A stretch of 64,000 nucleotides of DNA from DATMXT01 sp963662765 (GTDB lineage: Bacteria; Bacillota; Clostridia; Oscillospirales; Feifaniaceae), in NCBI GenBank assembly GCA_963662765.2, contig CAXXUP010000006.1:1-64000 (forward strand), given 5' to 3'. Position numbers and translations under genes: made by a program. The notes under the pieces are model-generated. The model was not told the origin of the DNA, made no database searches, and worked only from the letters and a program-made list of their open reading frames with translations. Shown piece by piece: positions 1-6,706 of this stretch (position 1 is the first letter of the stretch; each line of letters opens with the position of its first letter).

Positions 1-1068
1 GGATGTAAGTGCCGCGATGCGGCGCTCCATGATCTCGGCGTCACCGGCAAATCGCACGGCCATCTCGGGGGAGACAACTCCGCTCGCCACAAGCGACAAA
101 ATGCTGGCGTCCATTGTAATCATGCCGTCGGCGGCGGCTGCCGAAATGGCTGAATCGATCTGATGGGTTTTGGACTCGCGGATCATGGTGCGGATGGCGG
201 TATTCGTGTGCATGATTTCAAAGGCCGGGTGCATCCTTCCGTCAAGTCCGACCAGCAGCTGTTGCGAGATGACCGACTGGAGCAGCATAGCGAGCTGTAC
301 CCGGATCTGGCGCTGCTGGGCCGGCTCAAAGACATCGACAATGCGGTCGATGGTGTCGGCAGCACCGATGGTGTGCAAGGTGGAGATGACAAGGTGGCCG
401 GTCTCGGCCGCCGTCATGACGGTCTGAATCGTTTCAAAGTCCCGCATTTCGCCGACGAGGATGACGTCGGGGGCCTGCCGCAGACATGCGCGCAACGCGT
501 CGACATAGGAGCTGGTGTCGAGCGAGATCTCCCGCTGGCTCACGATACTGCGCTTGTTTTTGTGCAGGTACTCGATGGGGTCCTCCAGCGTGATGATGTG
601 CCCGCCGCGGGTTTCGTTGATATAGTCGATCGCGCAGGACAGGGTGGTGGACTTGCCGCTTCCGGCGGGGCCGGTTACAAGCACAAGGCCCGCCTTCTTG
701 TCGACAGACTTGATGACTTTGTCGGGAATGCCGAGCTCCTCGGCGTTCGGAATGGTAAAGGAAATCACCCGAATGACTGCCGCCAAGGTGCCGCGCTGTT
801 TGTAGGCGCTGATGCGAAAGCGCGATAGCCCTGAGATGAAGAAGGCGAAGTCGTCGTCCCCGGTGCCGATTAGCCGGGCCAGGGGGCGGTGGGCGATCTC
901 ATATATGCTGTGAACCAGCCCCTCCGATATGTCCGGCAGAACCGTTTCCTCCGATTGGGGGATGACCTCGCCGTTGATTTTGAAGGCGACGGGGGAGCCG
1001 GAGATGATAAAGGCATCGGTGGCCCTCTTCTCGACGGCGTCTCTCAGAATTTTTTCAATGTTGTACAT
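1..1068 (-). CDS. pilT: Type IV pilus retraction ATPase PilT (3' end cut by window edge)
   Basis: Hexameric cytoplasmic ATPase that powers pilus retraction. 356 codons are open from ATG 1068 to base 1 without a stop, so the gene is nearly complete. Walker A GPAGSGKST lies at about residues 133-141, and the Walker B/Asp-box region reads ILVGEMRD. Near the C-terminus is AIRTMIRESKTHQI, which matches the AIRNLIREGK-type motif typical of PilT rather than PilB. The start follows GGAGGTG, and the upstream gene's TGA ends one base before this ATG. It is the last visible gene of a pilC-led operon. No PilB extension ATPase is visible; it may lie outside the window. Confidence 0.93.
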   Translation of the reverse strand, partial: MYNIEKILRDAVEKRATDAFIISGSPVAFKINGEVIPQSEETVLPDISEGLVHSIYEIAHRPLARLIGTGDDDFAFFISGLSRFRISAYKQRGTLAAVIRVISFTIPNAEELGIPDKVIKSVDKKAGLVLVTGPAGSGKSTTLSCAIDYINETRGGHIITLEDPIEYLHKNKRSIVSQREISLDTSSYVDALRACLRQAPDVILVGEMRDFETIQTVMTAAETGHLVISTLHTIGAADTIDRIVDVFEPAQQRQIRVQLAMLLQSVISQQLLVGLDGRMHPAFEIMHTNTAIRTMIRESKTHQIDSAISAAAADGMITMDASILSLVASGVVSPEMAVRFAGDAEIMERRIAALTS

Positions 1069-1069
1069 G

Positions 1070-1492
1070 TCACTGCACCTCCGGAATAATTCCGTCCCAG
1101 ACATCTATACCCTCGCTCGGCCGCCACTCGGCCGTATAGACCGCGCGCCAGCTTACGATTTGCAGGTCCCGGTTAAGCTCGACTTCAAGCTGCTGAGTAT
1201 CACCCATCGGCACCGAGTACCGAAAGGCCGTGCCGTCCTCGGCAAGCGGGGTTGCGGTCAGTCCCTGCGTGTCTCCCCGCAGCACCGCCTCGTAGATGGC
1301 GGTGGCCGCAGCATCGGCCGCGTAGTACTGCGCTGTGGCGTCGGCCGCCCGCCGGGCAAGGAGCAGCTCGTTTTTTGCGCTCATAAGCGAGAGCGCCGAG
1401 AGCACTGTAAGGCAGAGCACCGAAAAAAGGGTGAGCAGCGACGCACTGCCAAGGTGTAGTCCGCCAAATCCACGGGCGCCCCGGTCATCCAT
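1070..1492 (-). CDS. Small membrane-anchored pilus-operon protein, PilX-like
   Basis: 140 residues. An Arg/Gly-rich start is followed by one hydrophobic segment at about residues 15-37 and then a soluble domain containing RAADATAQYYAADAAATAIY. The layout (an N-terminal helix followed by alanine-rich helix with Ala-Asp repeats) resembles minor pilus assembly proteins of the PilX type. The assignment rests on layout and operon position, not on a diagnostic motif. It overlaps the upstream pilin-like gene by 8 bases and is followed after one base by pilT. No clear prepilin peptidase site (Gly then Glu at +5) is visible, so a non-processed accessory protein is possible. Confidence 0.55.
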   Translation of the reverse strand: MDDRGARGFGGLHLGSASLLTLFSVLCLTVLSALSLMSAKNELLLARRAADATAQYYAADAAATAIYEAVLRGDTQGLTATPLAEDGTAFRYSVPMGDTQQLEVELNRDLQIVSWRAVYTAEWRPSEGIDVWDGIIPEVQ

Positions 1493-1850
1493 TCCGGCTC
1501 ACCGCCCTCACCGTCAGTGTGTAGATCACGCCGGTATCGTCCGAAACGACGATGTCGGCTTCGCCATCGTCTTGTTCCGAGAGGGTCAGCCGGTAGGGGC
1601 CGGCCTCAGCCTCGTTCCAGTCCTTGTCATAGCAATAGGACATGGATATCCAGCCGCCTCCCGCCTTATACCGCTCGGCCGCGGTGGTGGCGGCAAGCAC
1701 CGCACCGTTCAAAGCGCGGCTGTCGTCCGACAGGCTTTTCGAATAAGCGAAGATGCGCAGGCAAATGCCGGCGCAGACGGAGAAAATGAGAAGCGAGAGC
1801 GTAAGCTCCATGAGCAGCAGGCCGCTGCGCCGGTTCGGGTTTGTGTTCAC
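1485..1850 (-). CDS. Pilin-like protein with prepilin-type N-terminus
   Basis: 121 residues. Near the N-terminus Gly-10 is followed by LLLMELTLSLLIF, which fits a class III prepilin signal: cleavage after Gly, hydrophobic residues, Glu at +5, then a hydrophobic helix. The remaining domain is small and mostly beta. By family knowledge it would be cleaved by a prepilin peptidase and enter the pilus or pseudopilus. It overlaps the upstream DUF4860-like gene by four bases (ATGA-type junction). Which pilin class (minor or major) cannot be said from sequence. Confidence 0.7.
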   Translation of the reverse strand: MNTNPNRRSGLLLMELTLSLLIFSVCAGICLRIFAYSKSLSDDSRALNGAVLAATTAAERYKAGGGWISMSYCYDKDWNEAEAGPYRLTLSEQDDGEADIVVSDDTGVIYTLTVRAVSRNG

Positions 1851-2335
1851 GAGGCCGCCACCTCCCCGCTGCGAAGTGACAGTTCCACACTGGCAGCCCC
1901 ACCGGAAGTACCCCGGCAGGAAACCTGCAGCAGGCCGCCCGGGGTCAGCGCAAAGTCAAGCGACTGCACTTCCAGCACCGGCGTGCCGTCCTCCGGCAAA
2001 AAGTCGAGTCCCTCCGAGGCGAAGAGCTCCATCACATAACCATCGTAGCAGTACAGGCTTGTCACATAGGGCTCCCCGTCGATCATCTCGCGCAGCTGCA
2101 GGGCCTGCACATCGCCGACGCAGCCGATGGAGACGTCCCCGGTGCTGTCGTAATGGCGCACTTTCGTGGCGATGTAGCGAACACAGGTGTTTTCGGAAAA
2201 GCGTTCTTCCCCGACCTGTTTGATGTCCCGGTAGGCGCCGGCACCCGAGGCCAGCACCAGCAGCAGGCAGGCGGTAAAGGCGCAAAACAACAGCAGGGTC
2301 GCCGCAGAGCTTGCGGCGCGGCCTGTCGGCTTCAC
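1847..2335 (-). CDS. DUF4860-like membrane-anchored protein
   Basis: 162 residues with one N-terminal transmembrane helix (about 11-33) and an extracytoplasmic domain. It contains the stretch ENTCVRYIATKVRH and paired motifs such as SLYCYDGYVMELFA. I recognise the general pattern of the Firmicutes DUF4860 family, whose members occur in pilus/secretion-like operons; the function is unknown. It overlaps its neighbours on both sides by four bases, so it is translated with the pilin-like genes. Two cysteines (in ENTCVRY and SIGCVGD) could form a disulfide; that is inference. Confidence 0.6.
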   Translation of the reverse strand: MKPTGRAASSAATLLLFCAFTACLLLVLASGAGAYRDIKQVGEERFSENTCVRYIATKVRHYDSTGDVSIGCVGDVQALQLREMIDGEPYVTSLYCYDGYVMELFASEGLDFLPEDGTPVLEVQSLDFALTPGGLLQVSCRGTSGGAASVELSLRSGEVAAS

Positions 2336-2667
2336 GGGCTCACCTCCAGTACCGTGATCTCCGGCATGATGTTGGAGGCGAAGATCCGGTAGTCCACATA
2401 GATCGTATCGTCGATCGCAAGCCCGTAGCTGAGAGTCACATCCCCAAGGGTTGCCGGATAGTTTCCCTCAAGCGCATAGTAGCTGACGACTGCCCGCCGG
2501 ATGGCGGTCTCGGTCAGCCGCAGCCGTTCCTCTTTTTCGGCGCTCTTAGTACCGTCAAGTCCCTGCCACAGGATGACAAGGACGCACAAAAAGAACGCCG
2601 CCGCGGCAATGCCGCCGCCAAACTCCGTCAAAAATTTGCGTAGGGCACCTTCTCGCATCCCCATCAC
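2332..2667 (-). CDS. Pseudopilin-like small membrane protein
   Basis: 111 residues. A single transmembrane helix (about 18-36) is followed by a helix and by the pattern YYALEGNYPATLGDV, which closely resembles the conserved (A)xYxxxxGxYPxxL segment of type II secretion/type IV pseudopilins. The expected Gly-Phe/Glu+5 processing site is not obvious in the charged N-terminus, so it may be a degenerate pseudopilin or an anchored assembly protein. It lies directly downstream of pilC (one base gap) and overlaps the DUF4860-like gene by four bases. Confidence 0.6.
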   Translation of the reverse strand: MMGMREGALRKFLTEFGGGIAAAAFFLCVLVILWQGLDGTKSAEKEERLRLTETAIRRAVVSYYALEGNYPATLGDVTLSYGLAIDDTIYVDYRIFASNIMPEITVLEVSP

Positions 2668-2668
2668 C

Positions 2669-3706
2669 TCACAGTGCGGACATGATGGAGGCGAGCGGGA
2701 GCATGACCGAAAGCAAGATGAGGCCGACCATGAGTGACATTAAAATGACCAGCGCCGGCTCAATGCGCCCCAAGACTCCCTCAATGCGCCCCTCGGCCTC
2801 GTCTGCGGCGCGGCGGGCGATCTCCGACATGACGACATCGGTGGAGCCGGCACGTATCCCGACCGACAGCATGCGGGCGTAAAGGGCCGGCAGGATGCCC
2901 GTCGCAGCCACTGCGGGGGCGAAGTTTTCACCGGCCGCAAGGTGCTCCCTGCAAACGGCCAGCTTATTCGCAAGCGTTTTGTCGTACCCCGTCAGCCTCG
3001 CCGTCATCGAAAGACTGTCGTCGACATCCATGCCGCTTGAGAGGGCCATGGACATGACGCCGGAAAACCTGGCGCAGGAGAGAATTCCGGCAAGGTCACC
3101 CGCCCCGAGCAGTCGGCAGGCGGCCCGACCGGCCGAGGCCCTGCGGGCGACATCCGACAAAAGCCAGTAGAGTACCCCAGCCGCAGCGCAAAAGGCAAGG
3201 AGCAGCGGCGCAGCGTATTGTCCCATCCACCGGCCGGCATTCAGCATGGCAACGGCCGGCCCCGACATCACGGCGCCGAGCTGTGCGTACACCTCTTCGA
3301 AGATCGGCAGCACTTTGACGACAAAGAGCACCATCACCATAAGAATGATGGCAAGCAGCACGGCGGGGTAGAGCACAGCGCCCCGTATGGCACGGGTCAT
3401 CCGCTGCTGACGGTCGTAGTAAGTCGAGAGGGAGCTGAGCACATCGTCAAGCTTCCCGGTGCGCTCTCCGACCTCGATCATGTCGGTCATGTAGACGGGA
3501 AAGAGATTGCACTCCCGCAGCGCCGCAAAGAGCGCTCCGCCCCGCTCTAGGGCGTCGTAGGCGCCGGAAAGGGCGGAGCGTATCCGGGCGTCCGGCTCGT
3601 CTTGCGCATAGAGCAGGATGCCCTCCGACAAAGGAATTCCGGAAGCTGACGCAAGATGCAGCGACAGACAAAATGACGATAAGTAAGTCATGGGCAGCGT
3701 TTTCAA
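2669..3706 (-). CDS. pilC: Type IV pilus/type II secretion inner-membrane platform protein PilC (GspF family)
   Basis: 345 residues with the duplicated T2SSF layout: cytoplasmic helical domain one (about 10-110), membrane helices at about 112-138 and 167-185, domain two (about 205-310) and a last helix at about 318-338. Typical motifs are GERTGKLDDVLSSLS in the first repeat and SVGIRAGSTDVVMSEIARR in the second. It forms the platform on which the PilB/PilT motors act. The start is TTG 3706, preceded by AGGAGG at proper spacing. It is shorter than the roughly 400 residues usual for the family because the N-terminal extension is missing. First gene of the operon. Confidence 0.88.
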   Translation of the reverse strand: MKTLPMTYLSSFCLSLHLASASGIPLSEGILLYAQDEPDARIRSALSGAYDALERGGALFAALRECNLFPVYMTDMIEVGERTGKLDDVLSSLSTYYDRQQRMTRAIRGAVLYPAVLLAIILMVMVLFVVKVLPIFEEVYAQLGAVMSGPAVAMLNAGRWMGQYAAPLLLAFCAAAGVLYWLLSDVARRASAGRAACRLLGAGDLAGILSCARFSGVMSMALSSGMDVDDSLSMTARLTGYDKTLANKLAVCREHLAAGENFAPAVAATGILPALYARMLSVGIRAGSTDVVMSEIARRAADEAEGRIEGVLGRIEPALVILMSLMVGLILLSVMLPLASIMSAL

Positions 3707-3737
3707 GGCGGGCCTCCTAGATAGAGTCGATGGGTCC

Positions 3738-3756
3738 CATGATGCGCGTAATCATG
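3738..3756. promoter_or_regulatory. Inverted repeat in the leader of the pilus operon
   Basis: CATGAT-7-ATCATG lies between the predicted transcription start and the ribosome binding site of pilC. Its symmetry and place suggest an operator or a small leader hairpin; no regulator can be named. Confidence 0.35.
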
Positions 3757-3772
3757 TAAATTTTATTATACT

Positions 3773-3801
3773 ATTATATTGCATTTTAAGGGATACTTCA
3801 A
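3773..3801 (-). promoter_or_regulatory. Sigma-A type promoter of the pilus-like operon
   Basis: Read on the minus strand: TTGAAG (3801-3796), 17-base spacer, TATAAT (3778-3773). The start of pilC is about 65 bases downstream. Confidence 0.7.
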
Positions 3802-3839
3802 GAGGTCTCGTACGAGTGCCAGGACAAGTTCATGACAGC

Positions 3840-3866
3840 GCGGCCCCGGGGTTTTCCCGGGGCCGC
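3840..3866 (-). terminator. GC-rich hairpin downstream of the acetyltransferase gene
   Basis: Perfect 11-base arms GCGGCCCCGGG / CCCGGGGCCGC with a five-base loop, 23 bases past the stop codon of the acetyltransferase gene. There is no real T-run on either side, so it may protect the 3' end or act as a weak terminator. Confidence 0.5.
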
Positions 3867-3888
3867 TAATTTGAAAATGACTGAATAT

Positions 3889-4725
3889 TTACAGCATACG
3901 CTCCATCATGATGATGTTGGAGGGCGCCATGACAAAGCCGCGCGCTGTAAGGGCTTGCGCCCGCTTTTCATCCTCTTTGTCGATCATTGTCACGACCTTG
4001 GGTACCCCCTGCTTTTTGCCCTGTGCGATTGCAAAGGAGATGCAGTCGTCCAGATTTCCGCCCATGAGGCCAAAGTGTAGCGCCGAGTGGTGTAAGTATC
4101 TCGAGCCGCAGACCATCGCTGATCCGGCCCCGGCATAGACTTTGCCCTCTTTTGCGAGGGCCGCGGTCGTCGCGGGGTTTGCGGCGTAGAAGGTCCGGTT
4201 GGCGATGTAGTAGCCCTTGTAGTCGAGTACAAAGGGCAGCAGCGCCGCGTCGGCAGCATCGGGGTCCGTGACCTGCGCAAAGTCGGGTGCCGCCGGTGCT
4301 TCGACCCCCGCCAGCGGCAGGGAGTATTCGCGGGTGAACATGGCGATGTCAAGCTTGTTGCGGTAGCCGAGCTTCTTGGAGCCCTCATTTTCAAAAGTGG
4401 TGTACATGCGCACAGCAGTGAGCTCCAGCTTTTTGGCAATGGCAAGCCTGTGATCCCACAAGGCGGCGCCGACACCCATTTTCTGCATGGTGGGGTCGAC
4501 TCTGGCCGTCTCAAACCAGCCGGAGCCGTCAGGCTGTACCGTGATGCGGGCAAAGCCGGCGGGAACGCCATCATACTCCGCCACTACGAGCTCGCCGTTT
4601 GAAGTGTCAAAAAAGAGGTCCTCGATAGCGGCCAGATACTGCAGGGATGGCAAGGCAGCCTTTTCAATTTCCAAAAGCCTCGGCATGTCCTCTCGCCGTG
4701 CGGGGCGGGTTGTGATGTTTGCCAT
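3889..4725 (-). CDS. GNAT family N-acetyltransferase (two-domain)
   Basis: 278 residues. The first domain carries the acetyl-CoA pyrophosphate-binding pattern QKMGVGAALW (residues 81-90, Q-x-x-G-x-G/A) after a beta strand ending in ARVD. The second half (about 140-278) looks like a degenerate second GNAT fold, ending in KRAQALTARGFV. The substrate cannot be predicted. It starts at ATG 4725 after GGGAGGAA and lies 39 bases downstream of the isomerase-like gene on the same strand, so the two probably share the promoter at 5861-5889. Confidence 0.82.
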   Translation of the reverse strand: MANITTRPARREDMPRLLEIEKAALPSLQYLAAIEDLFFDTSNGELVVAEYDGVPAGFARITVQPDGSGWFETARVDPTMQKMGVGAALWDHRLAIAKKLELTAVRMYTTFENEGSKKLGYRNKLDIAMFTREYSLPLAGVEAPAAPDFAQVTDPDAADAALLPFVLDYKGYYIANRTFYAANPATTAALAKEGKVYAGAGSAMVCGSRYLHHSALHFGLMGGNLDDCISFAIAQGKKQGVPKVVTMIDKEDEKRAQALTARGFVMAPSNIIMMERML

Positions 4726-4764
4726 ATAGCGTTCCTCCCATAAATTTATATTCCCGATATACTT

Positions 4765-5832
4765 TTATCGGCAGACCGGCGTGGAGTAAAGCCCCGGTTC
4801 ATCGCTTTTGAAATAGCTGGCGAGATCTCTGGCCGAGAACATGCCCTTGTCGGTGGCGACACCGGACACAAGATGGGGCGGCGTGATGTCGAAGGCCGGA
4901 TACCAGCCCTTGACCCCCTCCATCGTTGTGCGGGTGCCAAGAGCATCCATGACGAGCAGCGGATCGCGCTCCTCGATTTTAACATCGTCTGCGGAGGCAT
5001 GCTTTTTGTCGGGCGCACCGGTCACGAAGTAGGGGATGCCGAAATAATTGGCGCACAACGCGATCTGGAAGGTGCCAACTTTGTTGATGATATGGCCGTC
5101 CATACAGATGGCGTCGGCTGCGGAGGTGAAGACGTCAATGCCCTTTTTCATCATGGTAAAGCCCGGCATATTGTCGGTGATGACCGTCACGTCGTACCCC
5201 TGGTCGCAGGCGACCGAAGCGGTCAGCCTCGCCCCCTGGAAATAGGGCCTTGTCTCAGGGCAGAAGATCTTCAGGTCGTACCCTCTTGCCGCCGCATCCC
5301 GTAGGAAGCAGCCCACCACCGTCTCGCCGAAGCACTGAGTCATGATGGCCCCCTTCTTCGGGAAGTGGTCGACGAGGCAGGAGGCGGTCTTTGCCATGCG
5401 GGCGTAACGGAACTCCATCATGCCGACCGCAAATTCAAAAACGGCCTTGTCGGCAGGTCGCCCATCGGACATCGCCTGCTTTGCTGCCAGTAGGCAGTCG
5501 GACGTGATGGCCTCCATGCGGGCGACGGTGGTCGGCCGTGCGTGGGACAGGGTATAGGCGGCCTTTTCCATATAGTCGTCAAAATCGGCGCGATCTTTTG
5601 CCTCAAAGGCGGCCAGCGCCATGCCCATGGCGGCCGCGTAATAGGGGCCGGCCGACTGGGTGACCATGTCGGCGATGGCCACTGCTACCTCGACATGGCT
5701 TCGGCAAATCACAAATTCGGTTTTAATCGGGTAAATACGGCGGTCTAGGATGCGCACTGCGCCGTCCTCGTACCATGCCACGTTTTCGTAGCGCAACATG
5801 AATGCAAGCCCGTCGTCGGCTCGTTTTGTCAT
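4765..5832 (-). CDS. MtnA/eIF2B-alpha-like sugar-phosphate isomerase
   Basis: 355 residues from ATG 5832, eight bases after AAAGGAG; an in-frame GTG at 5841 overlaps that site and is less likely. The fold matches methylthioribose-1-phosphate isomerase and its aIF2B/ribose-1,5-bisphosphate isomerase relatives. The candidate catalytic Cys-167 is in GAIMTQCFGETV and Asp-240 in SAADAICMDG, followed by INKVGT; RPYFQGARL is at 195-203. The RGAPAIG segment normal in MtnA is replaced by QSAGPYYA (59-66), and the residues after Cys also differ. The exact substrate is therefore uncertain. No other methionine-salvage gene is nearby. Confidence 0.72.
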   Translation of the reverse strand: MTKRADDGLAFMLRYENVAWYEDGAVRILDRRIYPIKTEFVICRSHVEVAVAIADMVTQSAGPYYAAAMGMALAAFEAKDRADFDDYMEKAAYTLSHARPTTVARMEAITSDCLLAAKQAMSDGRPADKAVFEFAVGMMEFRYARMAKTASCLVDHFPKKGAIMTQCFGETVVGCFLRDAAARGYDLKIFCPETRPYFQGARLTASVACDQGYDVTVITDNMPGFTMMKKGIDVFTSAADAICMDGHIINKVGTFQIALCANYFGIPYFVTGAPDKKHASADDVKIEERDPLLVMDALGTRTTMEGVKGWYPAFDITPPHLVSGVATDKGMFSARDLASYFKSDEPGLYSTPVCR

Positions 5833-5860
5833 ACGGCTCACTCCTTTGTCAGTTAAAGTT

Positions 5861-5889
5861 ATTATACAACACGATGGCGGTTAAATCAA
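5861..5889 (-). promoter_or_regulatory. Promoter of the isomerase-like/acetyltransferase pair
   Basis: On the minus strand TTGATT (5889-5884), 17-base spacer, TATAAT (5866-5861). Its -35 box directly touches the -35 box of the divergent walR promoter. Confidence 0.72.
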
Positions 5890-5918
5890 TTGCTTTACCG
5901 TCGCCTTTCGTGTATAAT
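5890..5918 (+). promoter_or_regulatory. Promoter of the walRK operon
   Basis: TTGCTT (5890-5895), 17-base spacer, TATAAT (5913-5918). The leader to walR is about 80 bases and ends in GGAGGTGG before ATG 6005. Confidence 0.78.
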
Positions 5919-6004
5919 ATATAGAAAACAATCCGTAAGTTGGGCGCCTGCCTTGCGGCACGCAAACGGCTTTCGAATCATCGCTACGCTACGGAGGTGG
6001 TCGC

Positions 6005-6703
6005 ATGAGCACAATTCTGATCATTGAAGACGAACACGCCATTGCGGATATCGTGGAATTCAACCTCAAAAGAGAAGGCTATGAGACGGCTGTCGCCTAC
6101 GATGGGGGAGAGGGCCTGACCCGCTGCCTCGAAGAGGACTATGACCTCATTTTGCTCGACGTCATGCTTCCGGTCATGGACGGCTGGGAGGTACTGCGCT
6201 GCCTGCGGGAGAAGCGGGCAACGCCTGTCATCATGCTGACCGCCCGCGAGGAGGAACTCGACAAGGTCCACGGGCTGGAACTCGGGGCTGACGACTACAT
6301 CACAAAGCCGTTCTCCATGAACGAGCTCAAGGCCCGCATTAAGGCCAACATCCGCCGGGCAAAGGTTTATACGCACGGGGTGGGGGACAAGCCCTCTGAG
6401 GACGTTGTAAAGGTGCGGGGGATTACAATAGACTTCGACCGCATGGTCGTTGTGCGGGAGGGCGCGGATGTCGAACTTTCGGGGCGGGAGTTCACGCTGC
6501 TGACGCTGCTTTGCAAGAACAGGGGCAAGGTTTTCTCCCGCGAGGAGCTCTTGGAGCAGGTCTGGGAGTACGAGGGCTTTTTGGGCGACCTTCGAGTCGT
6601 CGACGTCATGGTCCGCCGGCTTCGGGAGAAGATTGAGCGGGATCCCTCCGACCCCGACGTCATCCGCACCCGCCGCGGGGCCGGCTACTATATGGAGATT
6701 TAG
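6005..6703 (+). CDS. walR: Cell-wall response regulator WalR (OmpR/PhoB family)
   Basis: 232 residues: receiver domain with phospho-acceptor Asp-52 in LILLDVMLPVMDGWE, acidic pocket Glu/Asp 8-9, Thr in MLTARE and Lys in ITKPF. The C-terminal winged helix (about 130-232) ends in the recognition-wing signature VIRTRRGAGYYME. Family knowledge: WalR controls wall hydrolases and is activated by WalK. The assignment is strong because walK, walH, walI and walJ follow in the order known from Bacillus. Translation starts at ATG 6005 after GGAGGTGG, and walK begins three bases after the stop. Confidence 0.93.
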   Translation: MSTILIIEDEHAIADIVEFNLKREGYETAVAYDGGEGLTRCLEEDYDLILLDVMLPVMDGWEVLRCLREKRATPVIMLTAREEELDKVHGLELGADDYITKPFSMNELKARIKANIRRAKVYTHGVGDKPSEDVVKVRGITIDFDRMVVVREGADVELSGREFTLLTLLCKNRGKVFSREELLEQVWEYEGFLGDLRVVDVMVRRLREKIERDPSDPDVIRTRRGAGYYMEI

Positions 6704-6706
6704 CGC

